DNA from: Hermatobates lingyangjiaoensis
Lineage: Eukaryota; Arthropoda; Insecta; Hemiptera; Hermatobatidae
Length of the DNA stretch: 64,000 bases
NCBI GenBank assembly: GCA_026182355.1
Contig: JAPFBL010000068.1
Location: 3,737,001 to 3,801,000, forward strand
Direction of reading: 5' to 3'
In this document: positions 33,939-45,364 of the stretch, piece after piece
Position numbering within the stretch: the first letter of the stretch is position 1
Layout of the letters: the number at the start of each line of letters is the position of its first letter
Notes under the pieces: generated by a model
Seen by the model: only the letters and a program-made list of their open reading frames with translations
The model's database searches: none
What the model was told of the DNA's origin: nothing
Made by a program: the position numbers and the translations under genes

Positions 33939-34829
33939 CGAGGTGTGTAAATAAAGTAGTGAGACTGGCAACGTCGCTTTCGATCTGGCAACGCTGGAGA
34001 CGCGTGGCCTTGAGTAGCGTCAGGTGCACGTGTGATGGCCTCCAGTATGAATCTGAACTCGCCACAGTCATTTGTTTGTCCGTAGCGTTGGTTTTCGTGA
34101 AATGGTTTTTTCTTGAGCGTTTTAAAAATTAGTGACCTCAAAGTTGAGCAGCGGTGTGCAATCAAATTTTGCTTCAGACTTGGACATAATACAACCGAAA
34201 CTTTTGAAAAACTTCAGGAGGCCTATGGAGAACGTGTTTTATCAAGGGCACAGGTTTTTCGGTGGTTTAAGGAATTTTCAGAAGGAAGAGAGTCGATTGA
34301 AGATGAACCACGAAGCGGAAGGCCTTCAAGTGCAAACACCGATGAAAATGTCAACAGAGTACGGAACCTTGTGCGTTCAGATCGACGCTTGACAGTCAGA
34401 ATGATCGGGGAACAGTTGAATTTGAATCACACCTCCGTTCATCACATTTTGACCAATGAATTGGAGATGAGAAAAAACTGCCATCTCAATAAACGAGTTT
34501 TTGGCCAGTAAAAACATTCCTGTTGCTCCTCAGCCTCCTTATTCACCAGACTTGAGTCCTTGTGACTTTTTCCTCTTCCCGAGATTGAAAAATCACCTCA
34601 AGGGAACTCATTTCGGGACACTACAAAACATACAAACTGCTGTAACCGACCAGCTGAAGGCCATTCCAGAATCCGAGTTCCAGCAATGCTACAATGATTG
34701 GAAGGACCGTCTCCAGCGCTGTGTGGCTTCCGAAGGGAACTATTTTGAAGGTGACAATATCACATTGTAATTATATTTGAATAGAAAATTTAAGAAAAAT
34801 CAGTCTCACTACTTTATTTACACACCTCG
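33939..34829 (+). mobile_element. mariner element, internally deleted
   Basis: The terminal inverted repeats are 29 bp and identical (33939-33967 and 34801-34829, starting CGAGGTGTGTAAATAAAG). TA flanks both ends (33937-33938 and 34830-34831). The element is 891 bp, while full-length mariners are about 1.25-1.3 kb, and the missing part is the middle of the transposase. Perfect TIRs with a broken gene suggest a copy mobilised in trans not long ago. The empty site is preserved in the opposite arm of the surrounding inverted repeat. Confidence 0.95.
34113..34770 (+). pseudogene. mariner transposase, catalytic centre deleted
   Basis: The first frame (34113-34511) covers the N-terminal DNA-binding region: an HTH block with CAIKFCFRLGHNTTETFEKL and GERVLSRAQVFRWFKEF, the linker RESIEDEPRSGRPS, and a second HTH ending TSVHHILTNELEMRK. 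The second frame resumes at LASKNIPVAPQPPYSPDLS (from 34501) and ends with GNYFEGDNITL. The segment between, which in mariners holds the first two aspartates of the D,D34D triad, is gone; only the third, in PDLSPCDFF, remains. The junction lies about 34480-34500 and changes frame. The only nearby ATG (34102) is out of frame with 34113, consistent with an indel in a T run. The product cannot be active. Confidence 0.93.
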
Positions 34830-34840
34830 TATACAAAAAA

Positions 34841-34992
34841 TTATAAACTGTAGATTTACGTATTTCAGTATGGTTGTGTATTACATTGATAAGAAACTCC
34901 AGAGATCTAAATTTGCTTACCAGTGAAGTCTGCAGTTTCTCATCAATGTAATACATAACCATACTGAAATACGTAAATCTATAGTTTATAAT
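34841..34992. repeat. inner palindrome of the long inverted repeat
   Basis: TATAAACTGTAGATTTACG and its neighbours (34841-34905) are mirrored by 34929-34992 across a spacer of about 23 bases. It forms the tip of the larger inverted repeat that starts at 33852. Confidence 0.85.
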
Positions 34993-35169
34993 TTTTTTTT
35001 CATAATAGTAAATAATAGACCTAATATAGTTAATAATTGTGCTGGATGTATAAATGTTTTAGCCCTGAGGAGAACATAAATATATGCAGAAACGTTGGGA
35101 AAGAAGTATTTTTTAATATCTAGACCAAAAACACTTAAAAAAATCTCAAAACTTTTGTATACATATATA

Positions 35170-38100
35170 ATCGGCACATAACAATATTATATATTATAAC
35201 AATATTATATATCATGAATATATATTAAATTATATTGGCTATTAAAAATAATAAAAATACAGAGAGACAAGAGTTTCTAATTCCAAGCTGGTTACCAACA
35301 TAAAAACTTGTTTTTTTGTACTTTCTTTCCAAGACATTTTATACTTTAAACACCTTTTTATCCGGACAAAGTTTTAATATTCAAAGCATGTTGGGTGTTA
35401 TCAGGTTAGGATTATGGAGTTACCGCAGGTTAATTATCGCAACGAAATAGCACAACATAGGGGGAGATTAAAAACTGTGCTGCAGTATTAAAACCAGAGA
35501 CGAGAGTTAATTAACTGCAAGTAGATACGACAGCTACACCTAACATGGGCATGTTTGATGTTATAACTGAATCAAGTCTAACAGAAACAAGTTCATTAAA
35601 GAGCAGCAAAATCAATAGAGACTCTCATCCATTATAACTCTAGGGAATATATATCATTAAAACTCTCAATATAAATGATTAATGATTAATATTACTAACA
35701 CCGTTTGAATATTTTGTCCATAATAATTTCTCTAATGGGAATAATATTTCTATATAGCTGATAATTGATAAGTAGGCAGTATTATACAGCCTAACATTAT
35801 ACGCTCATGATCTTGAGTCACAATGACAATTGATAAGTACGTTGTATTATATAGTTTTTTCAATGCCAAATAGTCTACATCAAACGTTAAAGAACAGGTC
35901 ATTAAATTTCATGTAAATCCATAAAAACATTGCCAAATATCGTACTTGTTCACTTTACTATCTAAATGAAAGATGTATCAATTTTTTCACAAACTTAATT
36001 TATTAGTTCAAAAATCCACTTTTTATAATGCTTTAAAATGGGAAAACTGTTGCGGTTATTCGTTTATGTCTGGTTGTAAACAAACAAATATTTCTATCGT
36101 AACCAATGATAGAAACCATGAGCCATTCATTGATAAGTCATAAAAGGACACCATCATCCTTGAATTGACTTGAACAGGTTTCGATCAGTAAAACTCGTCC
36201 TACTATACAAGAACATTAAAGAGAACCACTACTTTTATGAGGAAATTCAAAATGCAACTTACCTAAGGCATATATCTCCTTAAATTGTAAAACAAAGAAG
36301 AATTGACTTTAAATATAAAAACTATCAAAACTGGACAAATTAAAACACGAAGAAAAGTAACAAACATACTAAAACACATACAGTGCATATACTGTGTACT
36401 TACTTTTTCTCGTATGTTGATATAAAATATATATCACAAGAGGAAAGACCACAGAAATTCACTTCGAATTTTGACGAATCGTCTTTATCAGGATAGGAAA
36501 TGCGATCCACTTGAGAAGCGAAACCACATCGATATAATTTTTTTAAAACCTGAAGGAAACACGAAGGGAAAGAAAATAAAACACTTGCTTTCAATCGAAA
36601 ATTTGCAGTTGCTTATTCATCCAGTGCGCAGCAAATCTCAGTGAAGTAGCCGAGTATAGTTAGCATTTCTCCACCAAAGTGTCGTCTAAACCAAAACCTA
36701 CATGACCCAGATCAGAACATACCACATTTCAAGGGAAGTCTCAATTAATTAAATCAAAGTATAGTAATAACAAATGTATGCTCATTTTAAGTAATTTCTC
36801 TAATCAGATAATTCATAATATTAATTTTTTTAATTTGAAAAAAATGGGTTTGATTTTTCAGTTAAGGACTTTAAAAGGGCAAAGAAGTGAGAACAATCAT
36901 TCAAGTTACTTAAACAGTGCAAATAACGAGAGGGAGCTTTATGAAAAGGAAGAGTTCAGAGGTCGAAGATCTGATCTAGCTGTGAAGTCAAATAAGAGAG
37001 GAAATAAGAGGAAGAGCTCCACATCAAAGGACTTCAATTTAGATGAGGCTGCTTTAACAGAGACAAACAGCCGCCAATCACCAAGCTGTTTGGAGCACAG
37101 CCCGCCTCTTATAGCAAGTCACCTTCTTAGTTAGGTAAAAAAAAAATATCCCGCGCCCACAACTTCAATTAGGGTAAAATAATTTGTGCTCCTTGTATTA
37201 TCTTGAAGTCACGAATCTTGCTTTGGTATGATACCTACAACCAACTCAACCCACCTATGAGGTTACACTGTTACAGGTTACTGAGTTTCATGTTCTTAGC
37301 AAGATCAACACAGTCTAAAAATAGTTGTCAGCCGAAGTCCAAAGTACTTTCTAAGAGGGCCCAAATGCAATGTTCCTGCAAGTTAAAAGCTCTCGTACCG
37401 TGGGTAATCGACCCATGGCCAGGAGCGGCTGGACTGGTGAAAAATGTGAAAAATTCCTCATGGGCTATATGCAATTTAAGATATTATTCTCAACTAGCTA
37501 TATACATAATACACCATCTGTTCAGTTTATTTAAAAAAAAAAAGTAATGTAAATTTCAATAAGTAGGTGTAATATATATGTAAGTCTTTATTAGTTCATC
37601 TGTCCCTACAAGAGTCCGAAATTACGTTAGCTTAAACAGTGTATTATTTCTGAATTGCAACACTATAAATCTTCATGGACAACTTTAAAGAAATAGTTTC
37701 AAGCAATAATGAACATTCTACTGATGATATAAAGGGATAAAGATCCGATTAAGGCCGCCTTGTTAAGGGACGCTTACTCGCACTTGGTCAACAAAGCAAT
37801 GTCAAAGACCATTCCGTGCAATTTAGTACACGTCGTAATCAGCCGTTCCAGACCAGTATGCGGGTTGGAGAAATTTTGTTGTAGTATTAAAAGCATAGAC
37901 GTCTAGGAAGAGAGTTCACTGCTTCTCGTCATTTTACTATCTAAGAATTCAATAAGAATAAACAAAATATCATTTTTATGCATGTCAGGGAGAAGAATTT
38001 ATCGTTTTATACTAATTTCCGGGCTGATAATAATTTACTTAGACAAACATGTTATGGTCTCACCACTTAACATACTCTGAAACCTTTCATTTAAGAGAAA

Positions 38101-40480
38101 ATCTTTTTCTAAATCTTTTCTTCTTCGCCATTTAAAGAAAACTGTTTCGTCTAAATAACAACAAAGGTCACATTATTTTGAAAATATTAACCACAAATTA
38201 TCAGTAAAAAACACAAAACGTATGTGCAGCTTTTTTTTTGCCTAAAATACTGGTAAACGCTATTATTTCTTTATGGTAGAATATCAAGTGAATCGGAATT
38301 CGTTAAGAATTGAAGTAAAATTATTACGATTAAAAAAATAAAAGTTTTCATTTACATGTAAGAATAAGTTCCAACAATTACTACTAATCCGGTAACAAGA
38401 CTACCCGAATTCCAGCTACAATCGGTATCCAAATAATAAATGAGCCAAAGATTCCTCACTAGATCAACACTAAGTGTAAAAGCCTAAGTGTTATTGTAAT
38501 ACAACAACAGCAAATACAACTTTCGGTTCTTAATTTAAACAACTGAACAAGCTCAAAGGAGAGAAACATCATCAGGTCTTAGTCTGGACAAAAAATTAAT
38601 AAAACTAAAACTATGAAAACAAAATTGTTACTCTGACTATAATTAAAGTAAGTGCACAGAATTACAGTTAGAGTCAACTTTATGCATCTCTGCACAGAAA
38701 CACTTACGAATAACACGGCGATAACATGCCTAACACATTGCAGCTTCATCTGTATAAAAATGTTTACCAGTCGGTAGATTACTGCCATACATTTTCAGAT
38801 TTGTTAGAGATTAGTGCAAGAACGTGCCACCTAATTTTAATAAAATGGAAAATGACAGCAGTCAAATTCACTGATTGGTTTTGTTACTTAACTGATTACT
38901 TTATTTGTGTCACATCAGGTAAATTATATGAATTAGGTATATTTTTATTGGTACTGTACTGATACTCATATAATGACATTGGACTTTCAAATTTAAAGAT
39001 TTTGTTTATTTATTAACAATTTCAAATCTTACATCTTTTAAATACGCTTTGGGAGCCTTCAGATGTTGATTATTGACCATAGACAGAATTCACTGACTGC
39101 TGGTCTAATGTAACTCAAAAGGGATTGACATTTCGTACAGTCAAGCTGTGCAGTACACAAGTTCACCTTCTCTGTATCAGTAAGTATAACAGGAACGAAA
39201 GTTCAGACATATACACGGGCTTTGGATTTGTTGATGCTCTGTTATTCCCTAAGTATTGTGTAATACAACTAAAATCGAAACCAACAAAAGTTCAAAATAT
39301 AATACATGAACAAAAGCCGTGTTACACGGATCGAAGTAAAAACTTGCTTGCCCCTAAGGGGAGCAAGTGAAAGAGTCTTCTGACTTGAATTATTTATTAG
39401 GTACTTCCCGTCACCAGATCGCTCTACCTGCCAACACACATGCAACACGAAAATAACATGTAGTCCACGAGGCTTTCCATTTAAAATGAACGCCGAGTCG
39501 GAAAACTCTAAAAGCTGCTGCTATGCATGCGTCAGGCAAATCGAAAATGTTCAAGTTAATTTATATTTCATTCAGCTTTCAGTATTTCCAAAGAACTATT
39601 AATATAAAATGAATGTTTTAAGCAAAAGGGACATATTGAGTGAACTGCCATCACTCATAAAACTTAGTGCTTGATTAGAACTGCCACCCGAGTAATTATA
39701 TCTACCCTCCCACGCAAGATTGATACTCTGTCAAACTCAGACCTACGACTTGTGGACACATCATTCAACACGACACGATTAAATGAAGAAAATGTTAAGT
39801 CTCAACACCTACTATTAATATACGTAAACCTCAACAACGACTGACATAAATATAGAAAAATCAGGTTTCTTAATGTGAGTCCGTTTCCACTAGACACACC
39901 CAAACGACATCAATTTGAAACGGATTCAAAAGCATATATTCCCTGTCAAGTTTACGTTAAAAAAAAAACCTGTTTTCTAATCAACGAAGTTTAAATGATC
40001 GTATATGATTTAAAGTAGTGTCAACGTATAAAAAATCATGTCATTGGATTTTGTCAGATTGGACTTTCAGAACGTGTTACATCTAAATGTGTACAAGTTA
40101 AAATAAAAGAAAGATTTAAATAAAAATCATATACAAATATTCAGATCAGAATCTATTACAAACGGATGCCTTTGGAGAAAATCTGGAGATAAATAGTCGA
40201 TTAGGAATTAGGTTGTCTACAATTTTAATTCAAACTTTTTTTTTTATATCACTTTATCTATTTAGACTTAGAAACAGGAAAAATCCCGTTTTCTCCTTTA
40301 TGTAAGCGGGACTTAAATGGAACTGTACCAGTCATTCCCCAAATGTAAACACTGAAGGGGGGGAGGGGAGAATTTGTTAATTACAAATTTTTGTAATTTT
40401 AGAATTACAAAAATTTAGCATTTCTTGAAAAAAAAGTTGAATAAGTTTTTCCAATCTTTTTTGTTATTACATGGTAAAAT
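35170..40480. other. no gene recognised; several open frames of unknown meaning
   Basis: A 118-codon plus frame (36778-37134) encodes a hydrophilic, lysine- and serine-rich sequence including RRSDLAVKSNKRGNKRKSS. It is followed at once by a donor-like AGGTAAAA. A second frame of 114 codons lies at 37203-37547. Neither matches a family I know, no start context or partner exon was found, and both end in AT-rich sequence. A mixed-composition patch occurs at 36600-36720. Confidence 0.35.
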
Positions 40481-40484
40481 GATA

Positions 40485-40747
40485 ATTGAGCCGTTTATTT
40501 TGAAAGTGGCCTAATTCCATTTTCCAAAAAAATTTAGCTAGCTATTTAAATAATTACATTTTTACGTTATCTTTACCTTTTGCAGCAAATTGTACAAAAT
40601 TTATTTAAAATTACTAAGTTTTTTTATAACAAAAATTAGTTTATAAATAAAATGACAATATTTTTAAATTTTGTAAAACGCAAACCCTTAAATATCTCGA
40701 TTTTAACATAAATGGAATTAGGCCACTTTCAAAATAAGCGGCTCAAT
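40485..40747. mobile_element. 263-bp MITE with 38-bp TIRs
   Basis: The left TIR (40485-40522) starts ATTGAGCCGTTTATTTTG, and the right TIR (40710-40747) is its inverse with one mismatch in the first half (T to C). TA flanks both ends (40483-40484 and 40748-40749), indicating Tc1/mariner-type TA duplication. There is no coding capacity. A small inverted repeat built on ATTACAAATTTTTGTAAT lies just upstream near 40380. Confidence 0.88.
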
Positions 40748-40984
40748 TATTGGCACATCAGAATTAATCATTTAATTAAATGTATTCCTTATAAGTATGA
40801 CATATGTGTACTAATAGTAAGGTTGAATGTAAAACAGCAGGTCAACCAACATCTAGACACATGTCTCAGTGTTCAACTCAAGAGACGCTCAAACACTGAT
40901 GAAATTTAAACGACTAACCCGAAAGGCACCCGTATTTTATTCACTTATGTAAGATGTGAGAAATCTAGTGAAATAATATTATAT

Positions 40985-41140
40985 AAAAAGATTTCACATA
41001 AACACGTGAAGTAACAAATGATCAAACCACAATATGAAAAGGGAAAACAAGATTAAGATCTCCAACTGCTCCAGTTCGGTTTTTGACTCTGACGAAGACC
41101 ACTTGTTACGGCTGAAAGATCTTATTCTTGTTTTCTCTTT
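40985..41140 (+). repeat. dispersed hammerhead-motif repeat, copy with shortened left arm
   Basis: It starts AAAGATTTCACATAAACACG, continues through ATGATCAAACCACAATATG, and after a truncated left motif reads into the plus-strand motif at 41085. The right arm then runs to TTGTTTTCTCTTTTCATAT. Confidence 0.75.
41085..41127 (+). ncRNA. hammerhead-like motif, decayed stem II
   Basis: GACU, CUGACGA and the extra A are intact, as are GAA and the AGAUCU palindrome. Stem II is GACCA/CGGCU with two mismatches, and the closing strand is AUUC instead of AGUC. It is a relic of the class seen intact at 41876. Confidence 0.4.
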
Positions 41141-41727
41141 TCATATATTATTATATAACAACGAAATATTTATGTTGACAACAACGTTATCCGCATAGAA
41201 TAATGTTTTGTAATATGTAATAGATTTTAATGCAAAAAACAATATTTATGAAATTATACTGCTATATAAATGGTGGGAGGAAGGTGAATAAGTTTAAGCC
41301 GATATGCAAGAACGGTGGTGGAAAGCACTTCTCAGGACATGGCTACAGTCTTACTACAGGGCTTAACACAACTTATCTACGATAAAACGACAGTTAACTT
41401 AGAAGTGTCCTACAAACAACCAAAGCCTAGGAAAACAGATTTTAAAGCCCACATCTTTATTGGAAACATGAAGACCTTCCCGTCAAACATTTTAGTAGCT
41501 TCACAACATTAATCCATGACAGCCTTAATAAATCAAATTCTAAAAATGGAAATTTTAGCGGCACTATGGAATATTAAATGAGATGTTTTTAAAACTAAAA
41601 TCAGCAGAACAATTTGCATGTTACAAAAATAGAATATCTTGACAATATCAATACTGTCTTTTACTATAGAGACCGTCTGAGCAGTATTTATTTTCAGAGC
41701 AGTAATGTAATACTTAGTTTTTTCTGT

Positions 41728-41795
41728 TACGTTGGCAATGAGAGTTTAATTTGAACCTGAAGAACTGACCGAGTCCCGATAAACTATAGTTTTGT
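41728..41795 (+). repeat. dispersed repeat family 'CCTGAA...CCCGATAAAC', copy 2
   Basis: GTTGGCAATGAGAGTTTAAT is followed by TTGAACCTGAAGAACTGACC and GAGTCCCGATAAACTATAG, then (TA)n. The tail with CACGGTCGATAC seen in copy 1 is missing and replaced by the next repeat. Confidence 0.7.
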
Positions 41796-41808
41796 ATATA
41801 TATATATA
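41781..41808. repeat. (TA)n tract
   Basis: TATATATATATA separates the dispersed repeat at 41728 from the hammerhead-motif repeat at 41808. Confidence 0.7.
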
Positions 41809-41875
41809 AAGATTTCACATAAACACGTGAAACAACAATCAATGATCAAACCACAATAAGAAAATGGGAAAATAA

Positions 41876-41918
41876 GACTAAGATCTTTCAACCGTAACAA
41901 GCGGTCTTCGTCAGAGTC
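41876..41918 (-). ncRNA. hammerhead-ribozyme-like motif, best copy of the AGAUCU class
   Basis: On the minus strand: stem I GACU (41918-41915), core CUGACGA (41914-41908), extra A (41907), stem II GACCG/CGGUU closed by CUUGUUA (41906-41890), GAA (41889-41887), palindromic stem III AGAUCU (41886-41881), U at the cleavage position (41880), stem I closing strand AGUC (41879-41876). Stem I pairs over four positions and stem II over five (one G-U). The invariant core bases C3, U4, G5, A6, G8, A9, G12, A13 and A14 are all present. The palindromic stem III would let two tandem or separate copies pair as a dimer. The extra base after A9 is unusual but has natural precedent in viroid and satellite RNA hammerheads. 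Activity is untested. Confidence 0.55.
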
Positions 41919-42172
41919 AAAAACCCAACTGAACACTAGATGCAGAAAACATCTGGTGAGGAGTTGAGAAGAGTGGGAGGGAAGAGTGGTATTTTAAAAG
42001 GGTGAAAGCGCAGGAAAGGACTAATGTCCAGAAAGGGATGTTTGGGGAAACAAAGGAGTACAGTAAGAAAAAGTAAAAAACTATCCGCTAGCTGTCAACC
42101 CTCTTTGAAGAGGCTATTGCCCTCGTGACGTAAATTGCACTTCTCATATTCTAACGCGAGTACTTCGCACTT

Positions 42173-42206
42173 CTTCCCGATGACGACGGATGTCGAAATA
42201 TCGAAG
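42173..42206 (+). ncRNA. hammerhead-ribozyme-like motif (AUAU class)
   Basis: Stem I CUUC (42173-42176), core CCGAUGA (42177-42183) with C in place of invariant U4, extra C (42184), stem II GAC/GUC with a GGAU loop, GAA (42195-42197), palindromic AUAU (42198-42201), C at the cleavage position, closing GAAG (42203-42206). Stem I pairs perfectly. The U4 to C change probably inactivates it. Downstream GTGAGTTCTG is shared with other AUAU-class copies. Confidence 0.45.
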
Positions 42207-42284
42207 TGAGTTCTGTAGTGTCTTTCTGTGTTCTTTCTCTGTGTTAAAGTGTATATATATATGTATGCATATACAGTTCAATAT

Positions 42285-42365
42285 GAATAGAGATACATAA
42301 TAAGAAAATACTAACAGTTACAGTTCTAAATTTTCGGTTTCAACTACCATCCTTTAAATAAATAG
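42285..42365 (-). repeat. single copy of the palindrome-2 repeat
   Basis: Read on the minus strand it has GGU/ACC, GAA, AAUU and then the tail that in 6499-6698 ends near AACTATATATAT. The 5' core is UUAAAGGA rather than CUGAAGA, so the motif is decayed. An inverted partner was not found. Confidence 0.5.
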
Positions 42366-42999
42366 CGGGAAACCAAGCATACCGATACGTCAGTCTCTAA
42401 TCATTTAAACTACATGTGTCCATTCCGATCGTTTCTCTTCGTTCAAAGTGTATATACAAATTACTGATGTACAATACGGATATCCATAACGTTTATTGAG
42501 ATTTAATAACATAGAACTTAAAATTAAGACATAAGCGATTCTTAATAATAACAACTATTAACTTAAAACGAATATCACTACAATATGGCACAGATAAATA
42601 TTTTTCACAAGTGGTGAAACTATGACCAATAGGAAATGTTGCTAACATAATGAAGGTGGCGGGAGTTAGGCCATTCTAATCGAATCATCCATCGTAGTCA
42701 CGCGAAAAAAATAGCAATAGTATATTTTGTAGGCACAGTCGCATCTGTTCTCAAGTATGTATTGTTTGTCACTAGTATAAACCTACCATAATAGTGTAAT
42801 GACCACTGACAATTAAGCATACGAATTACAGTTGAAAATGAAAGGAGGAAGGCCTGTGCTGGATTTGGCATAAATCCAATGTGGGAGCAGAGTGGCTGGA
42901 GGAGAGGCACTGGGGCCATTCCACTGAAATACGACCTCAATCATTAGCACTGTACCATCTCAAGCTGTTTAAATTTCAACTCTATAAAGTTTCCTTTCC

Positions 43000-44920
43000 T
43001 CTTTGTTTCTGACAGTTCTATCTCATTATAGCTCATCTTCCTTCAGTGTAAAACAATGTTTCTAAATCACCAATTCTGTATTCATTCCTACATTATAATA
43101 CCATTCATCCTGATTCCTTTGAACCTATGAAATCGGAGATCCCAATTGTTAGCTCTTTGAGACATTAGATATTATAATTTAGTAAATGAAAAAATATATG
43201 CATGCCATCATGTCAGGTCTTCTTTCAAGATTTTTGTGTATGTTCATATTAATTAAACTATTAATTAAACATTGGAAAAAATCTGTTATAAATAACAGAT
43301 ATATCTATGCAGTAAGGAACTCTGCATCTGTTATGAACGCATAACAGACAATATGAAATCCTAATTTGGATTATATTCTTCAGACTGTTATAGGTCTAAA
43401 GATTTCACAGTTGAACTTCTTTTTTCATTTATATTTATGCATGTTAACTCTGGAGCTGTAGTTTAAATGTGTAATTCATTTGTTATGACTAACCAAGACG
43501 TGGCGTATCCAGAGCCATGGCTGAGGACAAGTAGTTTCTGTCCAGGAACACTGCGATTTATATCTCTGATTAACTAAGAGATGTTATGACTATTCAACTG
43601 ATGCCGACTTACAAGTTAGGTTGTATTTTAGTTGACTCTGCATAAAAAATCAGACTCTTCTTGGAGGAATGCTTGAGAAAATATGAATTTATTAATAATG
43701 AATCGAAAAAATTTTGGAATCACTAGCATAACCCACAAATATCTAAGAAAAATATAGTTGTTTTTTCTAAAACTTTTTTTTTACGGTTACCATAGATATT
43801 TTTTTCTCTAGTGTTGTGAATAAAGATTTCGGGTTTATTGACCTGGCAGACCACTGCAAAGTTTGACTGAACGACAAGGAAAGAAGACAGAGTGCAGCTG
43901 CAAGTAATTCACATGCATCAGACACCGCAAACTTCATCTCAAAGGAAAACAAGTCTTTAACTTCCCACTGAAAGAGATCAACAACCCCATATCAGCATCA
44001 CACAAAGCTCACATTTTGCTTTCAATTCTAGCGCACACAAAATTAATGCAATATAATAATGTTGCTGACTTAATTCTGTTAAATAGCCGAAAACCTTTTC
44101 ACGCTTACTGCTACACGGATGCGTTATAACATAAAACTCTTATTACTCAGTTTAATTAATATTTACGACAACAAAATAAAGTATAATTTAAGAAAAATTA
44201 ATAATTGTGCACTTTTCGCAGAACTGAGTTCTTATTTCATTGAAGTAAAATGCTTGGCAGCAGACTGTTTTCAGTTTGAAAACTTATTACCAATAAGAAA
44301 AGTTGATCCTTTGGAATTTCCTGAATTATACAAGGTGTGAATAAAACGATACTTTTAAGCACGTTTTTTAGTTCCATTACTTCAAATAAGAGAAGAATAA
44401 AATATACTTTATAAATTCAATATTGAAAATAAAGTTATCAATTTATTATATGTACGAATTTTCTCAATAAAATGTTAAAACCTCTCAAGAACCAAACCAA
44501 TTGGAAGTGTTTTTTTTTCCAGAAACATGCTGTGACCATCATAAAGATCAACTTTGATATTTTGACGAATTACACTTATTGAGAGCCTTGAATCAATTTT
44601 CGATATTTCTACGGAAGCTTTGAATGTGTGAGTCGTAAATCTATCAGATTTCAATTACATTAGTCTGATATATATTCTTAGAATGGAAACGAGCAGTATT
44701 GATTTTTGTCAGTATTGCATCATGAGGGAGGTAGGTGCATTATTATACTTTACATCAAAAAAGTAATAATTTTTTTTCCCACTCTTCTTGTTATTTTAGT
44801 GTCTTTAAATTTTTCAATTAGAACTGCCTTCACATGAGTAATCCATTATGAAGATGAATTCAACCCTCAAATGAAAACTTGTTACATTTGTTTACTTAAA
44901 TTGTATTAATATCTCCAGAG
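43000..44920. other. no gene recognised
   Basis: A 73-codon plus frame (44119-44340) and a 61-codon minus frame (43767-43952) show no known motif. The rest is AT-rich, with poly-T runs. Confidence 0.45.
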
Positions 44921-44927
44921 TTACATA

Positions 44928-45360
44928 CTACACTATTATAAAAGAAACACTGTGAGTGAGTCCGTCTGTCTATCCCTCACAAATAAATGAATAAGATAGT
45001 GCAAGTTAATTCAACCAGCATCCTTTTTCAGAAGTGTGAAGAATTAGACAACGTGATTTGTCTCGTATTCAAACAATTGTTGAGGAATTTCAAATAATCA
45101 ATCAGACAATTATTACTGAGAGCTACCAAATTTCAATTACTCAGTAAAATGATTTTGCTAATTCAAAACTCGTTTATAAATAAGGAATTAAAGTATTTTT
45201 TAACAGTTTCAGGTTTACGATAATCCCCTAAAATTACTGGGACCTCTCAAATTTCATTTACACCGTAAAATGTTAATGTTTGGATTCAAAACTCCATTAT
45301 AAATAGAAAATTAAATTATTTTTTAACAATGTCATGTTTATGATATTCATCAATATTATA
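44928..45360 (+). mobile_element. possible Helitron 5' region with internal repeats
   Basis: The sequence CTACACTATTATAAAAGAAA then GTGAGTGAGTCCGTCTGTCT resembles the start of many arthropod Helitrons (TCTATACTATTATAAAG... with TGTCTGTCTGTC). Two imperfect units of about 100 bases follow (45128-45225 and 45245-45355), each containing CAAATTTCA, GTAAAATG, ATTCAAAACTC, TTATAAATA and ATTTTTTAACA. No 3' hairpin with CTRR was located and no Rep/helicase coding was seen. The assignment is tentative. Confidence 0.35.
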
Positions 45361-45364
45361 TACG

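Larger units (their letters stand above)
33852..35085. repeat. long inverted repeat interrupted by the mariner insertion
   Basis: The left arm is 33852-33938 joined to 34831-34905; the right arm is 34929-35085. Matching inverted blocks include CCTCAGGGCTAAAACATT, GGTCTATTATTTGCTATTA, AGATTTACGTATTTCAGTAT and ATTACATTGATAAGAAACT. The mariner sits entirely within the left arm and the right arm has no copy. CCTGAGGA and GAAACGTTGG in the right arm are reminiscent of a decayed hammerhead-like motif (35062-35097). Confidence 0.85.

Noticed and set aside
34113..34511. intact mariner transposase
   Set aside because: It lacks the first two catalytic aspartates and the frame is broken before the third.
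37203..37547. 114-codon plus-strand frame
   Set aside because: No recognisable motif; it ends in a poly-A run and has no supporting splice or start signals.
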